Part shown: in pieces, positions 53,184-61,692 of the stretch | Numbering within the stretch: the stretch's first letter is position 1 | How the letters are laid out: the number at the start of each line of letters is the position of its first letter | Assembly: GCA_035574155.1 (NCBI GenBank) | Contig: DATLZD010000062.1 | Coordinates: forward strand, 1-64,000 | DNA from: HRBIN24 sp035574155 | GTDB lineage: Bacteria; Chloroflexota; Dehalococcoidia; SM23-28-2; HRBIN24 | Length of the DNA stretch: 64,000 nt | Direction: 5' to 3' | The notes under the pieces: generated by a model | The model's input: the letters and a program-made list of their open reading frames with translations, nothing else | The model's database searches: none | What the model was told of the DNA's origin: nothing | Program-made: the position numbers and the translations under genes

Positions 53184-53699
53184 ATGAACTGGCTGGACGC
53201 CGTCATCGTGCTGGTGGTGGCCTGGTTTGCGGTCAATGCCTTCCGCGCCGGCATCATCAAGGAAGTGGTGACCCTGGCCGGGCTGGTCCTGGGCGTGGTG
53301 GCGGCCGGCCTCTATTACGACAGCCTGGCCCAGGAGGTGCTGCTGTTCATCGACAACGAGGTGGCGGCCCGTGCCCTGGGCTTCGTCCTCCTGCTGGGCT
53401 CCGTGTTCCTGATGGGCCAGCTGGTGGCCTACCTGCTTAGGGGCCTGGCGTCCATGCTGATGCTGGGCTGGGCGGACCAGCTGCTGGGGCTGGCCTTCGG
53501 TGTCCTGAAGGGGCTGTTGCTGGTCCAGGCATTGCTGGTCCTCTTCGTCACCTATCCCCAGCTAGGTCTGGACAAAGCGGTGGAGGGATCGGCCCTGGCC
53601 CCCCACTTCCTGGACAGCTCGCGGCCGTTGCTACAGCTGCTGCCGGACGAGTTCAGCCCCGCGTCCTGGCAGGTGAGACAGCCACCCTCGGCCGATTGA
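53184..53699 (+). CDS. CvpA family membrane protein
   Basis: A 171-residue protein with four membrane helices starting MNWLDAVIVLVVAWFAVNAFRAGIIKEVVTL-like CvpA pattern (N-terminal LDAV and RxGxxxE motif), and a short C-terminal tail. CvpA proteins are implicated in colicin V production and envelope stress in E. coli; function in other bacteria is unclear. It has its own -10 box and is followed after 49 bases by the HNH gene. Confidence 0.85.
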   Translation: MNWLDAVIVLVVAWFAVNAFRAGIIKEVVTLAGLVLGVVAAGLYYDSLAQEVLLFIDNEVAARALGFVLLLGSVFLMGQLVAYLLRGLASMLMLGWADQLLGLAFGVLKGLLLVQALLVLFVTYPQLGLDKAVEGSALAPHFLDSSRPLLQLLPDEFSPASWQVRQPPSAD

Positions 53700-53748
53700 A
53701 CCGTCGGCCCCGTGTCTGCTAACATCGGGTCTGGGGTGGTGCCGCCTC

Positions 53749-54279
53749 ATGGGGCTAGAGAGCGAACCAGTGCTGGTGCTCAACCAGGACTATGACCCCC
53801 TCAACGTCTGCACCGTGCGCCGTGCCCTGGTCCTTCTGGACCGGGGCAAGGCCGAAGTAGTGGAGAACGGTCGGGGCTACCTCCACACGCCCAGCGTGGC
53901 GGTCGCCGTCCCATCGGTGATCCGACTGCGCTACTACGTGCGCCGCCCTGTGCCCAACGGCCGCGTGAGTCGCCGCGATGTCTTCCTGCGCGACCGCTTC
54001 ACCTGCCAGTATTGCGGGAGGCAGACGCGGGACCTGACCCTGGACCACGTCATACCCCGCCACCGTGGCGGCGCCCACGACTGGGAGAACGTGGTGGCTG
54101 CCTGTCGATCCTGCAACCACAGGAAGGCGGGGCGGACGCCCCAGGAGGCCCACATGCAGCTCCTGCAGAGGCCGTCGCGTCCCCGCAACCTCCATTACCG
54201 CATGTTCTATCCCTACCTGCTGCAGCAGGTCGAGTGGCGTAAGTTCGTCCCCGGCTGGCAGGACGACCTGGGCGCCTAG
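53749..54279 (+). CDS. HNH endonuclease family protein
   Basis: The 176-residue protein has an HNH domain with zinc-binding CQYCGR and CRSCNHRKAG cysteine pairs, and the LTLDHVIPRHRGGAHDWENVV core with catalytic His. The N-terminal VLVLNQDYDPLNVCTVRRALVLL segment is common to a widespread stand-alone family found in Cyanobacteria and Chloroflexota. Function in the cell is unknown; no restriction-system genes are adjacent. A TAACAT -10-like box lies about 25 bases upstream. Its stop shares CTAG with the convergent GH31 gene. Confidence 0.9.
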   Translation: MGLESEPVLVLNQDYDPLNVCTVRRALVLLDRGKAEVVENGRGYLHTPSVAVAVPSVIRLRYYVRRPVPNGRVSRRDVFLRDRFTCQYCGRQTRDLTLDHVIPRHRGGAHDWENVVAACRSCNHRKAGRTPQEAHMQLLQRPSRPRNLHYRMFYPYLLQQVEWRKFVPGWQDDLGA

Positions 54280-56657
54280 GCGCCCCCGAGCACGGCCTCC
54301 AGCTCCATCTCTCCCCGCACCCGTAGGGAGAGGAGTGTGCCTTCACGACGCCTTCGCCGGGCCAGAAGGTCGGCCCCCCGCACCTGGACCCGCTCCACTG
54401 CTGACGGCTCCAGGAGGTGCAGGTCGATGCGTCGCTGGAGGCCGGCCAGGTGCACCAGCAGCCTGCCGCCCTGGAGGCGGGCCGCGGCCAAAAAGGCACG
54501 GCCGCGGGCCCAGAGACGTGCCTGGGCCTGGCGCTGCACGCGCACCTGCAGGGTGAGGGGCGACCAGGCCTGGCGGTCCAGGGAGGCGGCGGCCGGGGCC
54601 AGCGGCAGCAACGAGTCGCCCCGCACGAAGATGGGCATGCGCTCCAGGGGCACCCGCAGATGGCGCCAGCAGGGGCCTTGCGTCCGCTGGCCCGTCCACC
54701 AGTCGTGCCAGGTGCCGGGCGGGAGGTAGAGCCGCACGGTGCCGTTGGGGTCCAGCACCGGCGCCACCAGCAGCCACGGTCCCAGCATGAACTGCCAGTC
54801 CACTTGCCAGGACGTCTCGTCTTCGGGGAACTCGAGCAAGAGGGGGCGGGCCAGGGGCAGTCCGGTGACCGCCGCCTCCCGCACCAGCCACGACAGGTAG
54901 GGCATGAGGCGGTAGCGCAGCCGCGCAAAGCGGCGGACGACGCGCACGGCCGTCTCGCCGTAATACCAGGGCTCCCGGCCGCGGATGCCGTGGAACCGTG
55001 CCACCGGCGACAGTAGGCCCCATTGGGCCCAACGGACGAAGAAGTCCGGGGGCGGTGGCCTCAGGGCGTCGGGGTTCCAGAAACCACCGATATCGTGGCC
55101 CCACAGGGCGAAGCCCGACAGGGAGAGGGAGAGGCCTGCCCGCAGGGCGGCTGCCATACCTCCCCAGGTGGAGGGCGTGTCGCCCAGCCAGTGGACCGGG
55201 TAGCGCTGGGAACCGGCGTAGCCCGAACGGGCGAAGATGACGCCCTCGCCCCGCTCCTCCTTCACTACCTGATAGACGGCCCGATTGTAGAGGAGCGGAT
55301 AGAGGTTGTGGGCGCGGCGGCCATCGCTGCCGTCGGACATCACCGCCTCGGCCGGCAGCCCCTCACCGTAGTCGGCCTTGAAGGCGGCCACACCCGCCCG
55401 CAGGTAGGGACGGTGCTGGGCCTGCCACCAGGCAACGGCCTCTGGGTCGGTGAAGTCCACCGGTGTCGCATCGGGGTTGTCCAGGGAGGTGGCGAGGCCG
55501 CCGTGGCGGGACCGGACCAGATAGCCCCTCTCCTCACCCTCCCGGTGTAGCTGGGTGTCCCGCCAGACGTAGGGGTTCTCCCACAGGCAGAGGCGGAAAC
55601 CTCGCTGCCGCAGCCAGGCCACCAGCTCTTCCGGGTCGCCGAAGCGCTCCCGGCTCCAGCGGAAGTGGCAGCCGTCCCGCTGGCGCTGCTCCCGCCCCTC
55701 CAGCCAGAGGGGGTCCAGGTGGACCACGTCTCCTGGGATGCCCAGCTCACGCAGGCGGGAGGCGACCCGCTCCACCTGTTGTCGGTCGCGATACATGCAG
55801 CGGGACCACCACACACCCAGGGCCCACAGGGGCACGGGCGGCGTCCGGCCCGTGAGGCGCGTATAGAGCTGCAGGAGCTGTCCCGGGCCTTCGCCCAGCA
55901 ACAGGAAGAGGTCCAGGTAGGGGTCTTCCACCAGCAGCGATGCGCTCTGGGGATAGGGGTCGCCCAGCTCCCATACGCTGGGGCTGGACTGGTGCAGGAA
56001 GAGGCCATAGCCGCGGCTGCTCAGGAGGAAGGGGACGACGATGTAGGCGGCGGGACCGATGGTGCCCTGGATGTCGCGGCACCAGAGGAAGGCGCGGGAG
56101 CCGCGCCGGTCCAGTCGGCCGAAGCCTTGGCCCAGGCCGTAGAGCCCCTCGCCCTGGGAGAGGCCCCAGGTGAGGAAAAAGGCCTGCCGCCCGTCAGGGG
56201 CGGTGGCGGTGCCCAGGGGCAGGGCCGTGGGGCCTACCAGCGACGCCTCGCCGGTGGCTGTGGTCCAGCGGCAGCTTCGGCCCGTGTAGACTCGGAGGCC
56301 GAAGGGTGGGTCCGACACTTCCACTGCCTGGGGCCCCAGCGAGGCCGTCGTCCCCGTACTGGTGTGCCGCAGGGCAGGGGGCTGACGCCTGGGGCGGGGC
56401 GCCGAGACCAGCATGGGCGAGGTCGCCGGTGGCGGTTCGCCCGTCCAGGCCCGCAGGCGCAGAATGCCCCCTGCCAGCCACTGGACCTCCAGCCAGGCCT
56501 GGCGCCCTTCCTGACTGCGCACCTGGCAGAGGAGGGAGCCGGGCCGTGCCTCAGCCGCCACCGCCTCCTGGAAGGGGTCGTAGCGCCAGCCGGGGCGCAG
56601 AAAAATGGGTGGCCAGTGCTCCGTCAGCTCTCCTAGGGGGATGCCGGGGCCGCTCAT
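54276..56657 (-). CDS. Glycoside hydrolase family 31 protein (alpha-glucosidase/alpha-xylosidase type)
   Basis: A 793-residue retaining glycosidase. The nucleophile is D429 in FKADYGEGL and the acid/base D493 in HWLGDTPS; the N-terminal galactose-mutarotase-like domain, the (beta/alpha)8 barrel (about 270-620) and C-terminal beta domains are all recognisable. No signal peptide is seen, so it likely acts on imported oligosaccharides in the cytoplasm. A TAATAT box preceded by TGC lies upstream of ATG 56657. Whether glucose or xylose is the glycone is not evident. Confidence 0.92.
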   Translation of the reverse strand: MSGPGIPLGELTEHWPPIFLRPGWRYDPFQEAVAAEARPGSLLCQVRSQEGRQAWLEVQWLAGGILRLRAWTGEPPPATSPMLVSAPRPRRQPPALRHTSTGTTASLGPQAVEVSDPPFGLRVYTGRSCRWTTATGEASLVGPTALPLGTATAPDGRQAFFLTWGLSQGEGLYGLGQGFGRLDRRGSRAFLWCRDIQGTIGPAAYIVVPFLLSSRGYGLFLHQSSPSVWELGDPYPQSASLLVEDPYLDLFLLLGEGPGQLLQLYTRLTGRTPPVPLWALGVWWSRCMYRDRQQVERVASRLRELGIPGDVVHLDPLWLEGREQRQRDGCHFRWSRERFGDPEELVAWLRQRGFRLCLWENPYVWRDTQLHREGEERGYLVRSRHGGLATSLDNPDATPVDFTDPEAVAWWQAQHRPYLRAGVAAFKADYGEGLPAEAVMSDGSDGRRAHNLYPLLYNRAVYQVVKEERGEGVIFARSGYAGSQRYPVHWLGDTPSTWGGMAAALRAGLSLSLSGFALWGHDIGGFWNPDALRPPPPDFFVRWAQWGLLSPVARFHGIRGREPWYYGETAVRVVRRFARLRYRLMPYLSWLVREAAVTGLPLARPLLLEFPEDETSWQVDWQFMLGPWLLVAPVLDPNGTVRLYLPPGTWHDWWTGQRTQGPCWRHLRVPLERMPIFVRGDSLLPLAPAAASLDRQAWSPLTLQVRVQRQAQARLWARGRAFLAAARLQGGRLLVHLAGLQRRIDLHLLEPSAVERVQVRGADLLARRRRREGTLLSLRVRGEMELEAVLGGA

Positions 56658-56682
56658 GCCGCCTCTCGGCCCATATTAGCAC

Positions 56683-57486
56683 CTAGCGCTGACAGCGAGG
56701 ACAGTAGCTGGTGATGCGCCCGCCTGTAAGGACCTCGGCGATGGTCTCGCCGCAGCGCGGGCAGGGCTGCCCCCCGCGCCGGTGGACCTGCAGGTGGTCG
56801 CGGAACTCTTCCTCGGGCAGCCCCTCCCGCTCCATGCGCCCCAGCACGGTGGCGGTGGCCTCTTGCAGGACGCGGCGCATGGCCTCCAGAAGCCGCTGGG
56901 CCTCCTGGGGCGTTACGTCCTGGGCAGGGCGGAAGGGGGAGAGACCGGCGGCGAACAGGACCTCGTCGGCATAGGCATTGCCGATGCCCGAGACCAGCTT
57001 TTCGCCGGTGATGAGGGCCTTGAGCTTGCCGCGGAGGGCCTGCAGCCTCTGCCAGAGGCCCTCCGGCGTCAGGGAGGGGTCCAGGGCATCGGGCACAGGC
57101 GCGGCCGGAGCAGATAGGGCGGTGCCGTCAGGGTAGACGTGGACGCGGGAGAGGAGCCTATCGTCCCACAGCCGTAGGTCGGTGCCGTCGGCGAAGGCCA
57201 GGACCAGGGCGGTGCGCGGCCTGAAGGGTGCCTCGTGGGGCAAATGGAGAAGACGCCCGCTGATCATGGGGTGCAGGAGGAGGAGCGGGCCGTCGGCGAA
57301 GTCCAGCCGCAGTTGCTTGCCGAGGCGGGAGGCGTCGGTCAGGGAGCGCCCGGCCAGGGACGGCAGCAGCTCACGTCCCACCTTCACCACGACCGGGATG
57401 AGTGCCCGGGCCTCGGTCACCTCCTGTCCGACCAGGCGGCGACGGATGTAAGCGGCATATGCCTCCAGGTCTGGCGCCTCGGGCAC
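56683..57486 (-). CDS. Fpg/Nei family DNA glycosylase
   Basis: The 267-residue protein has the N-terminal MPEAPDLEAY with catalytic Pro2/Glu3, the H2TH region (TGEKLVSGIGNAYADEVLFAAGLSP) and a C-terminal zinc finger (CPRCGE and CPRCQR). It should remove oxidised bases and cleave the abasic site. Pro-Asp at residues 5-6 replaces the more usual PEVE, so it may not be a strict MutM. The GTG start at 57486 is 6 bases after the pheA stop. Confidence 0.92.
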   Translation of the reverse strand: MPEAPDLEAYAAYIRRRLVGQEVTEARALIPVVVKVGRELLPSLAGRSLTDASRLGKQLRLDFADGPLLLLHPMISGRLLHLPHEAPFRPRTALVLAFADGTDLRLWDDRLLSRVHVYPDGTALSAPAAPVPDALDPSLTPEGLWQRLQALRGKLKALITGEKLVSGIGNAYADEVLFAAGLSPFRPAQDVTPQEAQRLLEAMRRVLQEATATVLGRMEREGLPEEEFRDHLQVHRRGGQPCPRCGETIAEVLTGGRITSYCPRCQR

Positions 57487-57492
57487 GGCCTG

Positions 57493-58317
57493 CTACCGCT
57501 GCCACTTGGGGTAGGAGCCGAGGATGCGGAAGAAGGAGCACTGGCGGCGCACCGCCTCCAGGGCCTCCGCCAGCAGCGGCTCCTGCCGGTGCCCGTCCAC
57601 GTCCACCAGGAAGATGTACGTCCCCAGCTTGTCGCCGGTGGGTCGCGACTCGATCTTGCTCAGGTTGATGCCCCGCGACGAGAACTCGGTAAGGGCGCCC
57701 ACCAGCAAGCCCGGCCGGTCCTCGGTGGCGAAGGCGAAGGCCAGGGAGGTCTTGTCCCGTCCCGTGGGCGGATGGTCCTCCCTGGCCAGGACCACGAACC
57801 GGGTCAGATTCGGCTGCCGGTCCTGGATGGACTCGGCCAGCACCTGGGCGCCATAAAGCTGGGCGGCGCGACGATTGCCGATGGCGGCGGCGTCCTGCCG
57901 GGCCATGGCCTCCTCCACCGCCGCCGCTGTGGACAGGGCCGCCACCAGCTCCGCCTTGGGAAAGCACCGCTCGATGAAGCGGCGGCACTGGGCCAGCGCC
58001 TGGGGGTGGGAATAGATGACCTTCACCTGGGAGGCCTCCACGCCCGGTGGCACCAGCAGGTGGTGCTCGATGGGGAGCACCAGCTCGCTGCGGACCAGGA
58101 GGTCGGACTCGTGGACCAGCACGTCCAGGGTCTCGGGCACGGAGCCCTCCAGGGAGTTCTCGATGGGCACTACCCCTGCATCGGCCATGCCAGCGGCCAC
58201 GGCGGCGGCCACGGCGCTGATGCTGGGCAGGGGCAGGTGCTGGGCGCCCGGGTCGTAACGGAGGGCGGCCTCCTCGCTGAAGGTGCCCTGGGGACCCAGA
58301 TAGGCCAGCCTGGTCAT
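57493..58317 (-). CDS. pheA: Prephenate dehydratase
   Basis: A 274-residue monofunctional enzyme converting prephenate to phenylpyruvate. The catalytic region has GPQGTFSEEAAL, the NSLEGSV segment and the conserved NLTRF; a C-terminal ACT domain (about 190-270) with GALTEF and INLSKIESRP is the phenylalanine feedback site. Its ATG overlaps the stop of the upstream trkA-like gene by four bases, an unusual neighbour for an amino-acid gene. Confidence 0.95.
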   Translation of the reverse strand: MTRLAYLGPQGTFSEEAALRYDPGAQHLPLPSISAVAAAVAAGMADAGVVPIENSLEGSVPETLDVLVHESDLLVRSELVLPIEHHLLVPPGVEASQVKVIYSHPQALAQCRRFIERCFPKAELVAALSTAAAVEEAMARQDAAAIGNRRAAQLYGAQVLAESIQDRQPNLTRFVVLAREDHPPTGRDKTSLAFAFATEDRPGLLVGALTEFSSRGINLSKIESRPTGDKLGTYIFLVDVDGHRQEPLLAEALEAVRRQCSFFRILGSYPKWQR

Positions 58318-59015
58318 CGGGGGGCCACTAGAGGACCATACGGTCCGTAGCGGGCGGGGCTGGTGAGGATCTCCCGCAGCGCCTCCTCGTTCTCCCGGCG
58401 CGTGACCACCACCACCCGGTCATCGGCCCGCAGGACGGTGTCGGGGTCGGGGGGCTTGGGCGTCCCGTCCTCCTCGATGATGAGGGCGATGATGGACTGC
58501 TGGGGCAGGAGCACCTCCCGGAGGCGCTTGCCCACTACGGCGGCATGGTGCGGGATCCTCACCTCCACCATCTCCAGGCCGCCGCCCCGCATGGACAGGA
58601 GGTGGATGAGGGCGTGCACCGGCACCTCCTGCTCGATGTGGGCCAGGATGGCGTCGGTGGCGTTGACGGTGTGGTCGATGCCCAGGCGGCGGAACACCTC
58701 GGCGTTCTTGGGGTTATTGATGCGGGCCACGGTGCGGGGGACCTGGAAGCGGGCCTTGGCCACCTGGCAGACCACCAGGTTGTCCTCGTCGTCCCCGGTG
58801 ACGGCCACCACCATGTCGGCCCGGTTGAAGCCCGCCCGCTCCATCACCCCCACCTCGCAGCCGTCCCCCCTCAGGACGATGTCGCCCAGCTCGGCCTCCA
58901 GGCGCTCGCAGCGGGCGCGGTCCCGTTCGATGAGCAGGACCTCGTGCCCGTCCTCCAGCAGTGCCTTGGCCAGGTGGTAGCCCACCTTTCCGCCGCCGAC
59001 GATGACGACATACAT
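58314..59015 (-). CDS. TrkA-type potassium channel/transporter regulatory protein (RCK_N + RCK_C)
   Basis: A 233-residue cytoplasmic protein with an RCK_N Rossmann domain (YVVIVGGGKVGYHLAKAL, with the acidic end of strand 2 in LLIERD) and an RCK_C domain (about 140-220). It binds nucleotides and gates a Trk/Ktr potassium transporter in a ring. No trkH or ktrB membrane subunit is in the window. The six bases between this and the upstream trkA-like gene suggest one transcript. Confidence 0.9.
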   Translation of the reverse strand: MYVVIVGGGKVGYHLAKALLEDGHEVLLIERDRARCERLEAELGDIVLRGDGCEVGVMERAGFNRADMVVAVTGDDEDNLVVCQVAKARFQVPRTVARINNPKNAEVFRRLGIDHTVNATDAILAHIEQEVPVHALIHLLSMRGGGLEMVEVRIPHHAAVVGKRLREVLLPQQSIIALIIEEDGTPKPPDPDTVLRADDRVVVVTRRENEEALREILTSPARYGPYGPLVAPR

Positions 59016-59021
59016 GCAGCC

Positions 59022-59441
59022 TTACTCCCTTCTGGGCGAAGCCTCCTGCAGGGCCATCTCCCGCAGCCTCTGGACCGTGGTGCGAGTGGGACTGTAGGTC
59101 TCCAGGCCCAGCTCCCGGTATATCTCCTCGCGGATGGGGTCGTATATGCGGCAGATGACCTTGGGCACGTGGAAGATGTGCTTGGCGATCTGGGCCGCCA
59201 TCACGTTGCGGTTATCGCCCTGGGTGACGGCGATGAAGACATCGGCCTCGGCCAGGCCGATGCGCCGCAGCACGTCCTGGTCGATGCCGTTGCCCACCAC
59301 CCTGCGGCCCTTGAAGTCGGGGGGCAGTCGGCGGAAGGCGTCGGGGTTGATGTCCAGCACCGCCACCTGGTGCCCCTCTGCCTCCAGCCGGACGGCCAGC
59401 TCGGAGCCGACGCGGCCGCAGCCCATGATGACGACCTTCAT
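59022..59441 (-). CDS. TrkA-type protein with only an RCK_N domain
   Basis: A 139-residue single RCK_N domain (KVVIMGCGRVGSELAVRL and AVLDINPDAFRRL). It has no RCK_C domain, so it may complement the neighbouring full-length trkA-like protein in a heteromeric ring. ATG 59441 overlaps the uspA stop by four bases (ATGA). A much longer open frame upstream is an artefact of the GC-rich sequence. Confidence 0.87.
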   Translation of the reverse strand: MKVVIMGCGRVGSELAVRLEAEGHQVAVLDINPDAFRRLPPDFKGRRVVGNGIDQDVLRRIGLAEADVFIAVTQGDNRNVMAAQIAKHIFHVPKVICRIYDPIREEIYRELGLETYSPTRTTVQRLREMALQEASPRRE

Positions 59442-59929
59442 GACACCGGCAGGGGACGACGTATTATCCAGACCTCGCAGGGTGCGTGTTGGACGACGTA
59501 ACGGGCCACCCGTCCCAGGGGCAGCTCGGCCGAGACGGGGCGGGGCTTGCCCTCGGTGGGCCACTCGTAGCCGCCCTCTATCACCTGGGGCTCCACGCCC
59601 ATGATAATGGCCTCCACGCCCCGCTCGATGGCCTCGTCGACGATGGCGTGTCCCGCGTCGCGGGCCTGCAGGAGCTCCCCCTCCAGCTCGTAGTCGTTCT
59701 CTCTGGCCACCCGCTCCGCTTCCTCCAGGATCCGCTCCCCCTTGTCGGCCTCGGCGCCCATGGGGGCGTCCAGGGGGAGGCTGCGTGCCACCTCGATGAC
59801 GTAGACGGCGTAGACCTTGCCGCGGTTACGCTTGGCCAGGGCGCAGGCCAGGGCCACCGCGTCCAGGCTGGCCTCGGAGCCATCGACGGGGACCAGGATC
59901 TCTTTCAGCTGGTAGGGGAGCCTTCTCAC
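59438..59929 (-). CDS. Universal stress protein family protein
   Basis: The 163-residue protein has the UspA fold: EILVPVDGSEASLDAVALA at the start and VARYVVQHAPCEVWII at the end. The ATP-binding GX2GX9GS loop is altered, with an insertion (GGYEWPTEGKPR) and GRV in place of GSV, so ATP binding is doubtful. GTG 59929 has GGTGAAGG upstream. It heads the trkA-trkA-pheA-fpg chain and may be a sensor for potassium transport. Confidence 0.85.
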   Translation of the reverse strand: MRRLPYQLKEILVPVDGSEASLDAVALACALAKRNRGKVYAVYVIEVARSLPLDAPMGAEADKGERILEEAERVARENDYELEGELLQARDAGHAIVDEAIERGVEAIIMGVEPQVIEGGYEWPTEGKPRPVSAELPLGRVARYVVQHAPCEVWIIRRPLPVS

Positions 59930-59957
59930 GCCCGACCTTCACCCCATTAGCGCCATA

Positions 59958-59963
59958 ATTATA
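59958..59963 (-). promoter_or_regulatory. TATAAT -10 box of the uspA-trkA operon
   Basis: Consensus TATAAT on the minus strand, 28 bases before GTG 59929. The -35 box is unclear. Confidence 0.5.
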
Positions 59964-60058
59964 AACCCTAATGCTGGCAAAACGTAGCGGGGGGCGGCCC
60001 TTTACCGCCCCACAGCTAGGGCCATATACTGGGAAGCGGCCGCTGGGCACAGGCTCCC

Positions 60059-60087
60059 TTTACCTGTGAGTATGGGCAATCTATACT
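60059..60087 (+). promoter_or_regulatory. Promoter of pdxST
   Basis: TTTACC at 60059-60064, 17-nt spacer, TATACT at 60082-60087; ATG 60113 is 25 bases on. A second TATACT at 60025-60030 may be an alternative start site. A hairpin GGGGCGG/CCGCCCC (59991-60011) lies between this and the uspA promoter. Confidence 0.55.
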
Positions 60088-60112
60088 GGAGGGGACGAAG
60101 GTAAGAGCAGGT

Positions 60113-61000
60113 ATGGCGACGGAAACGGGCACCTATCGCGTCAAGTGTGGCCTGGCCCAGATGCTCAAGGGCGGCGTCATCATGGACGTGGTGACGCCCG
60201 AGCAGGCCAAGATTGCTGAGGCGGCTGGGGCCTGTGCCGTGATGGCCCTCGAGCGGGTGCCGGCCGATATCCGGGCCGCCGGTGGCGTGGCCCGCATGGC
60301 TGACCCGGAGCGCATCCTCAAGATCATGGACGCCGTCTCCATACCGGTGATGGCCAAGTGCCGCATCGGCCACATCGTCGAGGCCCAGATACTGGAGGCT
60401 ATCGGGGTGGACTTCATCGACGAGTCGGAGGTACTGACCCCCGCCGATGAGGCCCACCACATCAACAAGTGGCAGTTCCGGGTGCCCTTCGTGTGCGGCG
60501 CCCGGGACCTGGGCGAGGCCCTGCGCCGCATCGGCGAGGGGGCAGCCATGATCCGCACCAAGGGTGAGGCGGGCACCGGCAACGTGGTGGAGGCCGTCCG
60601 CCACATGCGGGCCATCATGGACGCCATCCGCCGCCTGCAGAACATGCCCGAAGAGGAGCTGATGGCCGAGGCCAAGGCCCTGGGCGCTCCCTACGAGCTG
60701 GTGAAGGAAACGGCCCGCCTGGGCCGGCTGCCGGTGGTCAACTTCGCCGCCGGCGGCATCGCTACCCCCGCCGATGCCGCCCTGATGATGGTCCTGGGCG
60801 CCGACGGCGTCTTCGTCGGCTCAGGCATCTTCAAGTCCGAGGACCCAGAGCGGAGGGCCGCGGCCATCGTCAAGGCCGTGACCCACTACCGCGACCCGGC
60901 GGTGCTGGCCGAGGTGTCGCGGGGCCTGGGAGAGCCCATGCGCGGCATCGACGTGCGCAGCCTGGCCCCCGAAGAGCGTCTGGCCATCCGCGGCTGGTAA
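60113..61000 (+). CDS. pdxS: Pyridoxal 5'-phosphate synthase, synthase subunit
   Basis: A 295-residue PdxS that makes PLP from ribose 5-phosphate, glyceraldehyde 3-phosphate and ammonia. K82 in VMAKCRIGH and K150 in RTKGEAGTGN are the two catalytic lysines; VNFAAGGIATPADAALMM is also diagnostic. It forms a dodecamer with the glutaminase PdxT, whose gene follows after 71 bases. Confidence 0.97.
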   Translation: MATETGTYRVKCGLAQMLKGGVIMDVVTPEQAKIAEAAGACAVMALERVPADIRAAGGVARMADPERILKIMDAVSIPVMAKCRIGHIVEAQILEAIGVDFIDESEVLTPADEAHHINKWQFRVPFVCGARDLGEALRRIGEGAAMIRTKGEAGTGNVVEAVRHMRAIMDAIRRLQNMPEEELMAEAKALGAPYELVKETARLGRLPVVNFAAGGIATPADAALMMVLGADGVFVGSGIFKSEDPERRAAAIVKAVTHYRDPAVLAEVSRGLGEPMRGIDVRSLAPEERLAIRGW

Positions 61001-61022
61001 GGCCCCCCAACTGCTCCTGTGC

Positions 61023-61028
61023 TACAAT
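61023..61028 (+). promoter_or_regulatory. Extended -10 box (TGCTACAAT) of pdxT
   Basis: TGC-TACAAT, 43 bases before ATG 61072, in the pdxS-pdxT spacer; may give extra pdxT transcript. Confidence 0.4.
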
Positions 61029-61071
61029 GATGGTGCAGGCTGCCCCGTGGGCAGCCGCTGTAGTGGATAAG

Positions 61072-61692
61072 ATGTTCAAGGTCGGCGTCCTGGCCCTGCA
61101 AGGCGATTTCCTGGAGCACCAGCAGGCCTTGGAGCGTCTGGGCCAGCAGACAGTGCAGGTGCGCAAGCCCCAGGACCTGCTGGACTTGGACGCCCTGGTC
61201 ATGCCCGGTGGCGAGTCCACCACCTTCTGCCGACTGATGGCCGACTTCGGCCTCTACGAGCCCCTGCGGGACCTCCTCTCCCAGGGGTTGCCGGTGTGGG
61301 GCACCTGCGCGGGCATGATCGTCCTGGCGCGCACCGTCCTGGACCTGCCCTTCCCTACCCTGGGGGTCCTGGACATCGTGGTGGACCGCAACGCCTACGG
61401 TCGTCAGGTGGACAGCTTCGAGACGGACCTGGCGGTGCCCGCTCTGGGGCCCGACCCCGTGCGGGCGGTCTTCATCCGCGCCCCGGTGGTGGTCTCGGTG
61501 GGGGAGGGGGTGGAGGTGCTGGCCCGGCTGCCCGACGGTCCCGACGTGCCGCCGGCAGGGGCTGGCACCGCCGTGGCCGTGCGACAGGGGCATGTCCTGG
61601 CTACCACCTTCCATCCCGAGCTCACAGACGACCTGCGCTTCCACCGGCTGTTCCTGGACATGGTTTCGGCCCGGCAGGCCAGACCCGTATGA
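61072..61692 (+). CDS. pdxT: Pyridoxal 5'-phosphate synthase, glutaminase subunit
   Basis: A 206-residue class I glutaminase supplying ammonia to PdxS. C79 in GTCAGMI, H181 and E183 in FHPELT are the triad; GGESTTFCRL is the PdxT signature. ATG 61072 gives the standard start (MFKVGVLALQGD); an ATG at 61027 overlaps the -10 box. Its TGA overlaps the ATG of the next gene. Confidence 0.96.
   Translation: MFKVGVLALQGDFLEHQQALERLGQQTVQVRKPQDLLDLDALVMPGGESTTFCRLMADFGLYEPLRDLLSQGLPVWGTCAGMIVLARTVLDLPFPTLGVLDIVVDRNAYGRQVDSFETDLAVPALGPDPVRAVFIRAPVVVSVGEGVEVLARLPDGPDVPPAGAGTAVAVRQGHVLATTFHPELTDDLRFHRLFLDMVSARQARPV

Noticed and set aside
59442..59564. N-terminal extension of the RCK_N protein
   Set aside because: The Rossmann strand starts at MKVVIMGCG from ATG 59441, coupled to the uspA stop; the upstream residues are shadow of uspA.
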